From the NCBI GenBank assembly GCA_003427395.1, contig BFEA01000333.1, positions 253,339 through 282,033 on the forward strand: a DNA stretch of 28,695 nt, given 5' to 3'. Shown piece by piece: positions 19,900 through 28,695 of the stretch. Each line of letters opens with the position of its first letter. Within the stretch, counting starts at the first letter, position 1. The notes under the pieces are model-generated. The model was given only the letters and a program-made list of their open reading frames with translations. It was not told where the DNA came from and searched no databases. A program made the position numbers and the translations under genes. The stretch is from Chara braunii (Eukaryota > Streptophyta > Charophyceae > Charales > Characeae).

Positions 19900-20387
19900 A
19901 TTAGGATTAATGATGAGTTCACGCTTGGTTGAGACAGTCGTAGTCGATCGACGTCCGCTTCGTACCTAGGAGATCAGCGCCTTAGGAGCGGACGACGTTT
20001 GGGTCCGCATGGCGTTAATCAAATGTATCTATACTACATCGAACGAGCAATCACCCTCGGCTAATCTACCTTTGCGACTGCATCTTAAAGCTTTCGCACG
20101 TGGGTCAATAGCTCGGTAAGGATACGCCCCTAAGGGTGGTGAAAGCCCCTTAGGGAAGGAAAGTTTATGCCTCTATCCTGTTGTAGGGGACCGCGGGATG
20201 TACAACTGGCGCACCCAGCTAAAGCGGCGAAGGGACGACGCAACCGCGACCGTCTCGGAGGCTCGCGGGATTAGTTAGGCATCGTTCCCGAGTTGTCTCT
20301 GAAATTTGATTTTGTTAAACTCTTGCGTGACATGGATGGGAGTGTTCTCACACCTTTGCAAAAAGGCGGGAGCCGATACGCTCGACA
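19900..20387 (+). mobile_element. Candidate LTR end (5' LTR remnant)
   Basis: GC-rich block ending CTCGACA at 20387, two bases before a primer-binding-site match. It contains stems GTCCGCT/AGCGGAC (near 19950-19995) and CCCTAAGGG/CCCTTAGGG (20128-20136 with 20147-20155). I could not define its TG start and no second LTR is in the window, so the left coordinate is a placeholder. Confidence 0.35.
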
Positions 20388-20389
20388 GG

Positions 20390-20406
20390 TGGCGTCGTTG
20401 CCGGTG
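20390..20406 (+). other. Putative tRNA-Asp primer binding site
   Basis: TGGCGTCGTTGCCGGTG matches the complement of the plant tRNA-Asp 3' end (TGGCGCCGTTGCCGGGG) at 15 of 17 bases. This PBS is common in plant Ty3/gypsy elements. No gag or pol follows, so any element is a remnant. Confidence 0.5.
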
Positions 20407-21479
20407 ATAACGGCAAACTACTGTTGTCCCTAGCGGAACGACACTCAGGTATTTTATTTTGTAATAGATTAATTGATCGTATTCTGAATTCTAAAAGACA
20501 ATTATTTTATCGTCATTGATTGATTTTGTATTATTTTATCTTCATGGATTATGTGTTAATTTTATTATGGATGATATCTTGGTTATTTCGAACAATTCAG
20601 TTGAATGTAAATTCTTAATGTCCTTGTATTAATTGAGTTATGCTATGATATTGTCTTGGTGTTCATCGACTTTATCTATAAAATTTGAGTACTGTATTAA
20701 TAATAATTATCTTTCATGAATAATATTTTGATTGTATACTTTATCATAAACTTTGAGGTATCCTTCGAGTTATAATTTTAGTAGATCGGAATTCTTGTAC
20801 AAATTATTATCGTTGCAACCATTTTGGAAGTAGTCAACTAAACGTTGAGTTTTTTTTATATTGTTTTGTAGATTTATTTCGTCATATATTTGATTATTAC
20901 ATTGGAATGATGTATATTTCGATCGATCAGTTCACCCGGGCTCCCATTCATTTTGAGATTATCAATTTTTAGTGGCGTATTTCTATGATTGAAGGCATGT
21001 GAACTATTGTTGAAGATTATTTAGCTTGGATCATTATGAAATTTCATGTGAAAGCATTTGTTGTAAGTTGTATTGTTGTGTTCAAATATTTCTGAAGTAA
21101 GTTTTAAAGGCATTATCATGTCACGATAAATTTTTGATGGATTTGTGAGCCCCGTAGGTGGTAGTGAGGCCCACGCCGGAGCTATGCTCCTGGTCCATAG
21201 TGGGATGTTGTCTTCTGAATCCTGAGTGGTTTAAGGGAAGGGACACTGCACTATCACTGAAGGAGATGGTCTCGATTGGTCCTCAACAACCCCAACAAAG
21301 GAGATGGCCGAGGGCATGCTATATTTATCAAATGTGTGGAAACATTACACCATCATTAATGAAACCATGAGGAACTCAGCAGGTTACTCAAATAATTAAT
21401 TTTTTTAATGCCTCGCATCTCAAAAAATGGCGAGATTGTGTAATTTTCAATGATCATATATGAAAATTACGCTCCTTGG
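20407..21479. other. AT-rich, no gene seen
   Basis: Strongly AT-rich to ~21,130, then a more balanced ~220 bp with a 70-codon open frame (21158-21370) that I do not recognise. No retroelement coding sequence is detectable after the putative PBS. Confidence 0.5.
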
Positions 21480-21874
21480 ACATAGATTGGATGCCTGTCT
21501 GATGACCAACCGCATGGAGTGTACTTCCAGAAAGCGCGAAAAAGGGGTGTGCCAAGGACATTAGGGAAGAATGGGAGGTTGAGACTTAGGTGAGAATTGT
21601 ACATAGATTGGACTGTCTCTTATACACATCTAGATGTGTATAAGAGACAGGTCTGATGACCAACCGCATGGAGTGTACTTCCAGAAAGCGCGAAAAAGGG
21701 GTGTGCCAAGGACATTAGGGAAGAATGGGAGGTTGAGACTTAGGTGAGAATTGTACATAGATTGGATGCCTATCTAGTGACCAACCGCATGGAGTGTACT
21801 TCCAGAAAGCGCGAAAAAGGGGTATGCCAAGGACTTTAGGGAAGAATGGGAGGTTGAGACTTAGGTGAGAATTT
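21480..21874 (+). repeat. Three tandem ~120-bp repeats (middle one chimeric)
   Basis: Units start with ACATAGATTGG at 21480, 21601 and 21755 and end GAGAATT. Each contains GACCAACCGCATGGAGTG and AAGCGCGAAAAAGGGG. Units 1 and 2 agree base for base outside the adapter; unit 3 has a few changes. Unit 2 is interrupted by a sequencing adapter that replaces TGCCT. Confidence 0.95.
21613..21650. other. Nextera mate-pair junction adapter (artefact)
   Basis: CTGTCTCTTATACACATCT (21613-21631) followed at once by its reverse complement (21632-21650). This is the Tn5 mosaic-end duplex left by Nextera mate-pair circularisation. It is synthetic, not genomic, and marks a chimeric join in the assembly. Confidence 0.97.
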
Positions 21875-22829
21875 AGATCTCCGATATCAGGTTCTTTTCC
21901 TGGTCTACAGAAAACAACGCGGTTAATTATCAATCATGAAGGGACGAAAAATGCAAATGGCGTAAGAATGTCAATGAAAGGGAGACTGATTGTTCCTAGT
22001 TACAAGTGTATTCACATGCATGCATGCATGCATGCATGCATGATAGAGAGGCTAATTATATTTTTTGTCACACCGCACATAACGGAGGAGGAAGAAAAAA
22101 AAAGAAAAAAAAAAAATAAGCGCGCGAGAGAGTCAATAGACGACTCTTAAGTCATAAGCAATAAATCAATTGTGATTCTCTCGAGCACAAATGAGGGTGC
22201 AAATTAATATGAACCAATGGAAAATCCCGAAGGAAACCCAAGATGATCGCGGTGATGCCCATCCCCCGAAAAATCGTGATCGCAACGTGATGACGAAGTG
22301 ACTTGAGGTCTCGTTTCAACCGGTCACCCATCGGACCTTTTCAGGAGACTTTGCTAACTCAAAGATTTTGGTGGTCTATCGATTGTTATATACCTTAGAC
22401 ATGTAAGTACCTATTTAATGTCTACAAAAGTATACGTAAAAAACACCAACAGGTTAACATATACTGCATCACATGGTACTTTTGAATTAGTCGATGTTCT
22501 ATAACCTCGGAATCCAATCCACCCCTTTCTAAGTACTTCACCAACAAATTCTTAAAACATTAAGAAGTTGACCCATCGCGGCTCCACCCGTTGCGAGAAG
22601 AGCAGAGATTGTGAGAAATGTAGAGAGGGGGAAGGCGATAGAAGATGTAGAGATGCAACGTTTCATGTGGACGCCAAAAAAGGAAGATTTTGTTCCTCAG
22701 TTACCTGTTTTGTCTGTTGTACCAATTGTTTGTATTCAAAGAGGAGGCGAATAAAATTACTGTCTGTTTGAGATCAGAGCAAGGAAAATCATGATGCAGG
22801 TTCTTGTAGAGTTATCTTCCCATTTCATT
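21875..22829. other. AT-rich non-coding with (CATG)n
   Basis: (CATG)7 at 22015-22042, an A-rich tract at 22089-22118 and a small hairpin AGAGTC/GACTCT near 22130-22146. No gene recognised. The 3' end of the Helitron may lie here, but no clear hairpin plus CTRR end was found. Confidence 0.5.
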
Positions 22830-22911
22830 CCTTGGTCATGTGCTCTTCGTGCTGCACGAACAGTCTGCATCGAAAGAGGAGTTTGTTGATGTTGTCCATT
22901 GTCGGCAAGCT

Positions 22912-23857
22912 TCAGCTGGAGCGGCCGGAGGACTCTTGAGCTTGGAGAAGTTGCAGAGCTTTGCGAATGATATCAGTCTTGTAGATAGGGAAAGGAGGAA
23001 GTTGAAATTGCATTCCACGATGATAGAACACAATAAGATCACTGAGGTATTCCCAGGTGCGTGGGGCATGCGGGATGTTGTAGATGAAAATTGTGTGGTA
23101 AGTTTTGAGCATGTCGTGGATAAGGACAGTGACACGTGCACATCCCCAAGGTGCAAGGGGGCGCCACCAGTCAGGATATACTTCGCGTGTGGGAAGAAGA
23201 AGGGGTGGTGGCGTGGGTTGTGTTGAACTGATGAACGCGTACTTGTGGTGTGCGCCGAGAATGCTATCTGTCTATATTTCAACAGGCCAGCATGAGAACC
23301 TGTGGTGTGGTGGTGGTCACATTGGAGGAGTTGCAGTAAAAATGTTTTGGATTGTGAATCTGGTTGTGACGGAGGGGTTGGGCAGAGGTCGATTAAGCTC
23401 TTGCTCTCGTTTGCGTTTATATGTGGCGAAGAAACTATAGAGAGAGGGGGAGAAAGCAGCATAGTCTGTGAGGAGGAAATCTTCCCATAAAATTTTGGTC
23501 GATTATATGTTCAATAGTGTCAGTGCGAAGGACATGATGCCAACCATTCCGTTTTGCGTAGTCATCAGTGTTGCCTTCAGAGGTGTAGCGTGATTGATAG
23601 TAAGGTTGTGGTGTATGGATATCAAGTTGGCTAAGCGTAAGTTCGTCTAGACCATGGTGTTCGACAACAGAGGGATCTGATAATAGTGATGAAGGAGTTG
23701 CAGTGGTTTGCTGAGATGGAGAAGATTGTGTTGTGTCGGGGGGAGGAGTTGGTATAGTAGTAGGTGTTGTATGCAGGGTGGGGGAAGGTTGGGAGGACGT
23801 ATTTGTTAGTGGGGTAGAAGTGGGAGGTGTGGAGTCGGAGAATGCAGTTTTAAGTTT
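22912..23857 (-). pseudogene. Second coding stretch behind the Helitron, function unknown
   Basis: Minus-strand reading begins with a Thr/Pro/Ser-rich segment (e.g. TPPTSTPLTNTSSQPSPT) at ~23,845-23,690. Next comes a globular-looking part (TDDYAKRNGWHHVL, EHIIDQNFMGRFPPH), stop-free for 140 codons (23857-23438). The frame then shifts near 23,440-23,450 and continues with SFFATYKRKREQEL, YPDWWRPLAPWGCARV and WEYLSDLIVFYHRG to a stop at 22912. In-frame stops at 23317-23319 (TGA) and 23272-23274 (TAG) break the second part. No start codon opens the first part, so it may be the tail of a longer protein or a downstream exon. I do not recognise the family. Its position right after the helicase on the same strand suggests a Helitron accessory protein or a captured host gene. 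Confidence 0.45.
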
Positions 23858-23968
23858 TTATGGAGTTGTTGGTGTCGTTGGAGGACTTGCATAGAGAACA
23901 ACGAACGCATGGAATTATGTGAGCAATAAAAAAAACAGAAGGTGAGGTGGAGCATCTTAATGGACAGA

Positions 23969-25503
23969 TCATGCAAGAATTTCTTTATATATAATATTTG
24001 TTGTTTGATTAAGTTCAGTTGGGAGGGCAAATTGGATGTGAGAGAGGTCACCGACACGGGATGCGGCAACGTAAAGTTGGTCATGGGAAAAGGCCGGCTG
24101 GCGAAGGACGATGCCCACGTGTTTGATGAACTGTCCTTGGGATTTGTTTATTGTAATTGCAAAGGCTGGACGAACAGGAAATTGTCGTCTTTGCCATGAA
24201 AAATGACTTGTTTGATCTGTGATTGAAAGAAGAATTCACGGGAGGAGAGTGGGTTTGAGCGATGGGAAGATGCGTGCATGCAGCAAGTGGTTGTTGGTTA
24301 TAGACTCGAAAATCGGCCGCGTGCTATTGCAAAGATCATTTCTCATTACTGTGTTGCGTAAAAGGATGATTGAAACATCTTTCTTTAGATGAAGAATATG
24401 TGGTGGTAGTGAAGGCAGATCCAGAGTATTAAGAATGTCGACAGAGATGTCGGGGTACGTTTCGTTTGGAAGGAGTGCATCAGCACTGAGAGATGTGATA
24501 GGAGAGCCAGAAAATTGGTCAATGATTATTGAGTTCAGGGTTGAAACAGTCTTGTTTTTTTGTGCAAGAATAAGGCGTTCGGCAAGCCATTGTGGGTTAT
24601 GACAGTTTGTCGCAAGATTGGGAAATGTCCACCCAATAAGGTCCATAGTTTCTCCATGGAGGCATAGGTGAGATAAAAGGGTAATTTTGGTGGGTAATGT
24701 TGGATCTGGTTGCTCTAGATCATGAGTGCGAGTAACCATTGAGTATATTGTCGGGCTTCTGTAGTGTTGTTTAGAGTGAGACCTCGCATCTTTTCAGTGA
24801 GATGCATTGTTTGGAAATGTTCCCAAAGTGGTGAAAACTTTAAACACGCGGCAATTGTTTGTGCGCGGGTACCTTTGGTAACAACATATAAGATTTGTCT
24901 GAACTCACCTTCGAAGACCATAACTTTGTCACCAAAAGGTAGGGCAAAGGAGCAAATATCATGAAATGTTTTGTCCAAGGCTTCAACCTGGTATTTGTTT
25001 ATCATAGGAGCTTCATCCAAAACAATAATGACTGTCATGCGGATGAGGTCAGCGAGTGTGCTTTGTTTAGGAATGTCTACAGTGGATGTTTCGGTTAGTG
25101 TTAGTGGAGCTTCGAAGTGGGAGTGAAAAGTCTGACCTCCAGCGAGGAGTGTTGCTGCAATTCCGCTAGATGCAACAGCAAGAGCAATTCAATCTTGCAT
25201 TTGAATATGTGCGAAGATAGTGTTAAAGCATAAAGTTTTTCCTGTTCTCGCAGGGGCATCAACAAAGAGGCAAAGCGATTCGTTATTTTCTGCAGCAGTC
25301 ACAACTCGTTGGAACAGTGCATGTTGTGATGGTCGGAGAAGTGGAAGATTGGTATCAAGTGTTCGCTGTAGTTCTTGTTGTTTGTCATATAATATTTCAT
25401 CATCAATCTGTTTCGGAATACCACTCCGAAGTGGCTGTTGTGCAAGGTATGTTGCTTCGTTTCGATCTGTAGCAAGTGGCGGGATAAGACCAACATCTTC
25501 AAG
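23969..25503 (-). pseudogene. Helitron PIF1-family helicase region
   Basis: ATP-driven 5'-3' DNA helicase half of the RepHel transposase, thought to unwind DNA during rolling-circle transposition. In order: Walker-A region DAPARTGKT (25236-25260, where family members have a Gly at the Arg), SSGIAATLL, Walker B VLDEAPM, a glutamine-rich motif region EGEFRQIL, the SADALLPN...LPPHILHLKK block, FPVRPAFAITINKSQGQ, HDQLYVAASRV, and a typical C-terminal end near NIIYKEIL with a stop at 23969-23971. The frame changes once near 24,720-24,739. Premature stops lie at 25189-25191 (TGA) and 24236-24238 (TGA). Confidence 0.93.
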
Positions 25504-26130
25504 TTATTTTCCTTCTCTTTGAAGTCGGTCTTCGATGTCTAAGAGTAGGTGTAATATTATAAAATTTGGTGTAATGTTGGTGCCAACAAGGTTTTTATGG
25601 TAATCGTCCATCATTCGTTCCCAATGTGTTTCAAAAAGCTCGTTAGGATCTGTAGGTCTGCAATGTAGAACGATGTGGACAAAAAGTTCACGGACCATAG
25701 GCGATGGTGAAGTAAAAATAGCGTCACGGAGGACAGCATCAAATTGTGTGCTGTCATTAAGATGACCCAACGCCTTGCACGCAGATTGAAACGTAGGGTG
25801 AATGTGGTTGTTGACGGTTTGCAAGTTGGCGAATGTGGTTTCCCCTCGGTAGTGCGGTGAAGTGAGTAGCATGCGAAGGTAGAATGTGTCACTTGCGTTT
25901 GGATGGATGTTGTGGATACGATCGATTGTGTTCGTTGCACGCCGTCGCAGTACCCATTGTTTACTTGGCTTATCAAACCTGAGTCTGCGGACCATGTCTT
26001 TGTACAGAGGTACTTTCTTCAGGATCATGAAGGTGTGCAATATTCCTTTTGAACCATGCAGTGAGTTTTGTTTCAGGTGGTGGAGCACGTGCAATTTGTC
26101 GTGCTTATTGTTGCTGTCGAAAATACACAC
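25504..26130 (-). pseudogene. Helitron RepHel linker between Rep and helicase
   Basis: Open for 208 codons. Contains the conserved DTFYLRMLLTSPHYRGETTF-type block (short form YLRMLL...RG.TTF), HWERMMDDY and LLDIEDRL, all typical of the region between the nuclease and helicase of Helitron transposases. It ends at a TAA (25504-25506), after which the same frame continues into the helicase, so this stop is a lesion and not the natural end. Confidence 0.9.
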
Positions 26131-27087
26131 GTTGCCGGTTTTCTGTATGAACTCGAAGTGCAGGAGGATATCGTTCTAAAATGACAAAGTCAAAGATTTT
26201 CCAACACGCTTCAGCTACACCAATTGTTCGCATGTCTTGATAGACCTGAATCTCATCGTTTGTATTAAGCGCCTCAGCAACCATTGCTTTGTCTGGACCT
26301 TTTAAGATATATTCGAACATATAGCGACAGACAACTGTTGATGCGCAAATTTCGGTATTTATATGGCAACGATAGCGAAGGAGGAGGTACGGATTATAAG
26401 GTACAACCCAAAAGTTGTCAATGAGTTGATCAAGTTGAGAAGCTGTTATTCCTCCATTAGACGGTGCACGGCGGTGGTAAATAGGGATAACTTGTCTCTT
26501 CATTTCATGTTGTTCGCTTTGAAATTTATTTGGGGAACAAAAATTGTGTGCATCGATCATTGTGCATGCATGATGCAACAGGATTGTATATTCCACACGG
26601 ATTGTGGATCATATGAGATAAGACGAGTTCGCGCAATTTCAATTTTTTTGGGATTTCAGCGCAAACAATAGTATCAATTTGTTCAGGTGTAGAGAATTTA
26701 ACATCGTCTTTAAGTTTCACAATAAGATGAGCATGCAGTAAACCACGCTTCTGAAACTCGATAGTATAGACATATGCAGTAGTTATTCCAAAAACGTGAC
26801 TTGAGTGGATGTCATGAATGAGCTGTCGTAGGTATCCTTTGAAGACACTTCCAAGTAAGTTAGGCCTATCCGCTGGTTGTTGGTTCGGCAAGAGTGTGTT
26901 TTCAATTTCAGGCCAATGCGGATTGCATGTTATTGTGATGAAGAAATCTGGAGCACCCAATTCTTGAACGACGGCCATTGCATCTTAGTATCGTCGATGC
27001 AGGTCGCGCGGACCACCTGTGAACGATGCGAGAAGAATAATTTGTTGGCCAATACTTTCGGCATTGTCATATAACATAACGTGATCA
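26105..27087 (-). pseudogene. Helitron Rep (HUH) nuclease core
   Basis: Rolling-circle replication initiator domain that nicks DNA and covalently holds its 5' end. Seen in order: SFTGGPRDLHRRY, a stop TAA (26985-26987) where the family has Gln, then PDFFITITCNPHWPEI, EFQKRGLLHAHLIVKL (HUH-type His pair in HAH), VVPYNPYLLLRYRCHIN and CRYMFEYILKG (the paired catalytic Tyr, YxxxY). The frame changes near 27,085-27,095, 26,530-26,540 and 26,115. The metal-binding His and both Tyr survive, although the gene cannot make one continuous protein. Confidence 0.94.
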
Positions 27088-28175
27088 TTGGAGGTTTTGA
27101 TAGAGATCTACCCAGATCTCTGCTTGGTGCAAGCTATTGTACAAAAGGCGGACATTCTCAATTTTAGCAAAAGCCATACAAACGTACTCTTTAAAAAGAC
27201 GTGAAGCACGGAAAATTGTAGTTCTTTTTGTACGGCGTGTATTAAGATGAAATGCGTAGAATTCTCGGACAGTGATATTATGAATATTAGGATCCACTTG
27301 TTCATCCTGTTCATTTGCCCATCCGTCTTCGCCAGAAGGAAAAAGCAGGGTATAGTGAAGTGGATCAAATGCTTGGTTTGTTTCTGGAAGAGGTAAAACG
27401 CCACCGGCACATCAGTGGATTACAATTTCACGATTAACGGGTTCGTCATGCATCAGAATACAGAGCTCTTGGAGATCTTCTGGTCTATTGTATCTTTGAG
27501 TATGCTCTTGTAACAGTCGTGCATCCGGATTGATGACAACATGAATATTTTCTAGCGTGTGTTCCGGGAACTCGAACACGGTAATGAAATCTCGAACCTA
27601 GAAGTTGCATTGACAGAGCAAAGAATGAAGAGTTCGTAGGAGAGATTTGATGGCTTAGACCATGGCAAGCGGAGTGTCCTGTGACAGGTCAAGTCTTTGT
27701 AAACGTAAGAGGGTCGCGTTATTACCGTCCTGTGAATCATGTATGTATATCTGGGCAAATGATGGCTGTTGATTTTCATTTGGGAGTAGTGGACCGATGT
27801 GTTGTTGAAGCCGACCTTCTATTCTCAGCATACCTGGCCAGCGTCCAACGGGCATCTGGGTTTCTTTAACGAATTGGGATGCAAGGGCAAACGCAGTATT
27901 GAATTGGTGTGCCCACGATCGTAACAATCTACCACGTCCGCTATTTGTTTTCCATAGATGTAAAACTCGGGCAGCAAGTGTCAACGTGTCAGGATACGTC
28001 CAGAGTGACGATTGTACTTTTGCACGCAGGCAACAGAGTGATGTCCACGGGTGTTTGTGAGGCCACTTTTCTGCTTCACAGTGTGTGCAAGGCGTTCTAT
28101 TTCCGAGATTACTTATATCGACCGAAAATTGTTGTACGAATAAGACAGATGTGTAAACACGTGCATTATTGATTC
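27088..28175 (-). pseudogene. Helitron RepHel N-terminal region
   Basis: Minus-strand frame with a Cys/His cluster (TPCTHCEAEKW ... SLCCLRAKV), then FNTAFALASQF, HIGPLLPN and PSFAQIYIHDSQ, then PLHYTLLFPSGEDGW, ITVREFYAFHL and RASRLFKEYVCMAFAKIE, all standard landmarks ahead of the Rep core. Stops interrupt it at 27655-27657 (TAA), 27598-27600 (TAG) and 27412-27414 (TGA). The start is uncertain. An Arg-rich piece (AVRERQRRFRQRH, ~28,240-28,200) in another frame may be the true N-terminus. Confidence 0.88.
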
Positions 28176-28276
28176 GTGGCGAGATATCTCAATGTGTCTT
28201 TGTCTGAAACGTCTTTGTCGTTCTCTTACTGCGGATCGTGTTCTTTCGACGACAGCCCGAAAATTTTCGACTGACG

Positions 28277-28430
28277 TTGGGAGGAGAAAGCATAGAGAAG
28301 AAAGGACAGAATATACAAAATTATTGTGTAGAGAGTAGGGAGGAATAGGGAGGAGAAAGCACAAAATATCGCTGTGTAGAGAGTATGAAGAAACAGGGAG
28401 GAGGAAGCATGGAACATACAAAACATGAAG
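28277..28430. repeat. Short tandem-like repeats upstream of the Helitron ORF
   Basis: GGGAGGAGAAAGCA / GGGAGGAGGAAGCA and GTGTAGAGAGTA recur two to three times with ~50-60-bp spacing. Confidence 0.7.
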
Positions 28431-28490
28431 ACAAAAATGAAAATGAATCGTAAGTTCAAGCACATTCTTCGTGTACTTTTTTTTTTTCCG

Positions 28491-28695
28491 GTAAAAGGGA
28501 CAAATACAGAGTACAAAGTAATTGCAATTCTCTTCAAGAAATAAAATAAACTAAAATGCAATTCAACGAAAAAAAAGATATATAGCATGAATAGACAAAT
28601 CTGAGCATGCAAATTAAAAAAAAAAAAAAAAAAAAACAATTTGGGTAAAAAAAGTAAATATAGAGTAGAAACTAATTGCATCTCTTCAAGAAATA
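28491..28695. repeat. ~154-bp direct repeat cut by the window end
   Basis: GTAAAAGGGACAAATACAGAGTA...CTCTTCAAGAAATA (28491-28544) recurs in diverged form from 28645 to the last base. An A-run (28616-28636) lies between. Confidence 0.75.

Larger units (their letters stand above)
23969..28260 (-). mobile_element. Decayed autonomous Helitron (rolling-circle transposon)
   Basis: A Rep nuclease followed by a PIF1 helicase in a single polypeptide order is diagnostic of Helitrons. Coordinates cover the recognisable RepHel coding region only. The 5' TC end and the 3' hairpin-CTRR end were not found and may lie outside 28,260 and below 23,969. At least seven premature stops and four frame changes show long inactivity. 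Confidence 0.92.

Noticed and set aside
19900-20450. rRNA or structural RNA gene suggested by the GC-rich, stem-forming sequence.
   Set aside because: No rRNA landmark sequences recognised; the PBS match makes an LTR remnant more likely.
22128-22148. Helitron 3' terminal hairpin (AGAGTC/GACTCT on the minus strand, followed by CTCGCGCGCTTA).
   Set aside because: The sequence after the hairpin reads CTTA and not CTRR, and the distance to the coding region is large; not convincing.
22836-23462. 208-codon open frame on the minus strand.
   Set aside because: Its product is low-complexity Ser/Thr/His; the protein-like signal in this region lies in the other two minus frames, which I annotated instead.

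Overview
The window reads as repeat-dominated nuclear DNA of a eukaryote. I found no intact host gene, no convincing rRNA or tRNA gene, and no bacterial operon structure. It carries long CT, CA and GA microsatellites, many small tandem and dispersed repeats, MITE-like and SINE-like pieces, and two recognisable but broken mobile-element coding regions. A large-genomed streptophyte (green alga or plant, perhaps a charophyte such as Chara) is my best guess. The reasons are a plant-type tRNA-Asp primer-binding-site match and a general resemblance of the reverse transcriptase and Helitron proteins to ones I associate with such genomes. This assignment is tentative because I could not search any database.

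Layout. 1-38 is a G homopolymer and ~55-480 a degenerate CAGA/GGCA array. 480-12,350 is non-coding DNA rich in short repeats: 40-bp tandem units (958-1077), a recurring TACTGGTGG motif (1.3-2.6 kb), a decayed GTGTGATT repeat (2.76-3.48 kb), a dispersed repeat family on both strands (4.05-5.75 kb), a 45-bp-stem hairpin (6431-6545), compound CT/CA microsatellites (7.0-7.8 kb), a higher-order minisatellite (8973-9335) and two tandem palindromic MITE-like units (9784-10,118).

12,721-14,680 (+) is a broken reverse transcriptase, possibly Penelope-like, with its catalytic motifs still readable. 15,032-17,070 is unusually dense in perfect short hairpins and includes a SINE-like unit. 17.6-17.9 kb is a GC-rich 54-bp-type repeat. 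From about 18.5 kb the base composition becomes AT-rich; a candidate LTR end plus primer binding site lies at 20,387-20,406. At 21,613-21,650 there is an exact Nextera mate-pair junction adapter inside a tandem repeat, which is a sequencing or assembly artefact.

22.9-28.2 kb (-) is a decayed autonomous Helitron. In order it encodes an N-terminal Cys-rich region, a HUH Rep nuclease and a PIF1-family helicase, followed by a second, unrecognised coding stretch (23,857-22,912) that may be an accessory Helitron gene or a captured host gene. Several stops and frame changes show the copy is dead as read. The two coding regions are independent mobile-element insertions, and I see no sign that they cooperate.
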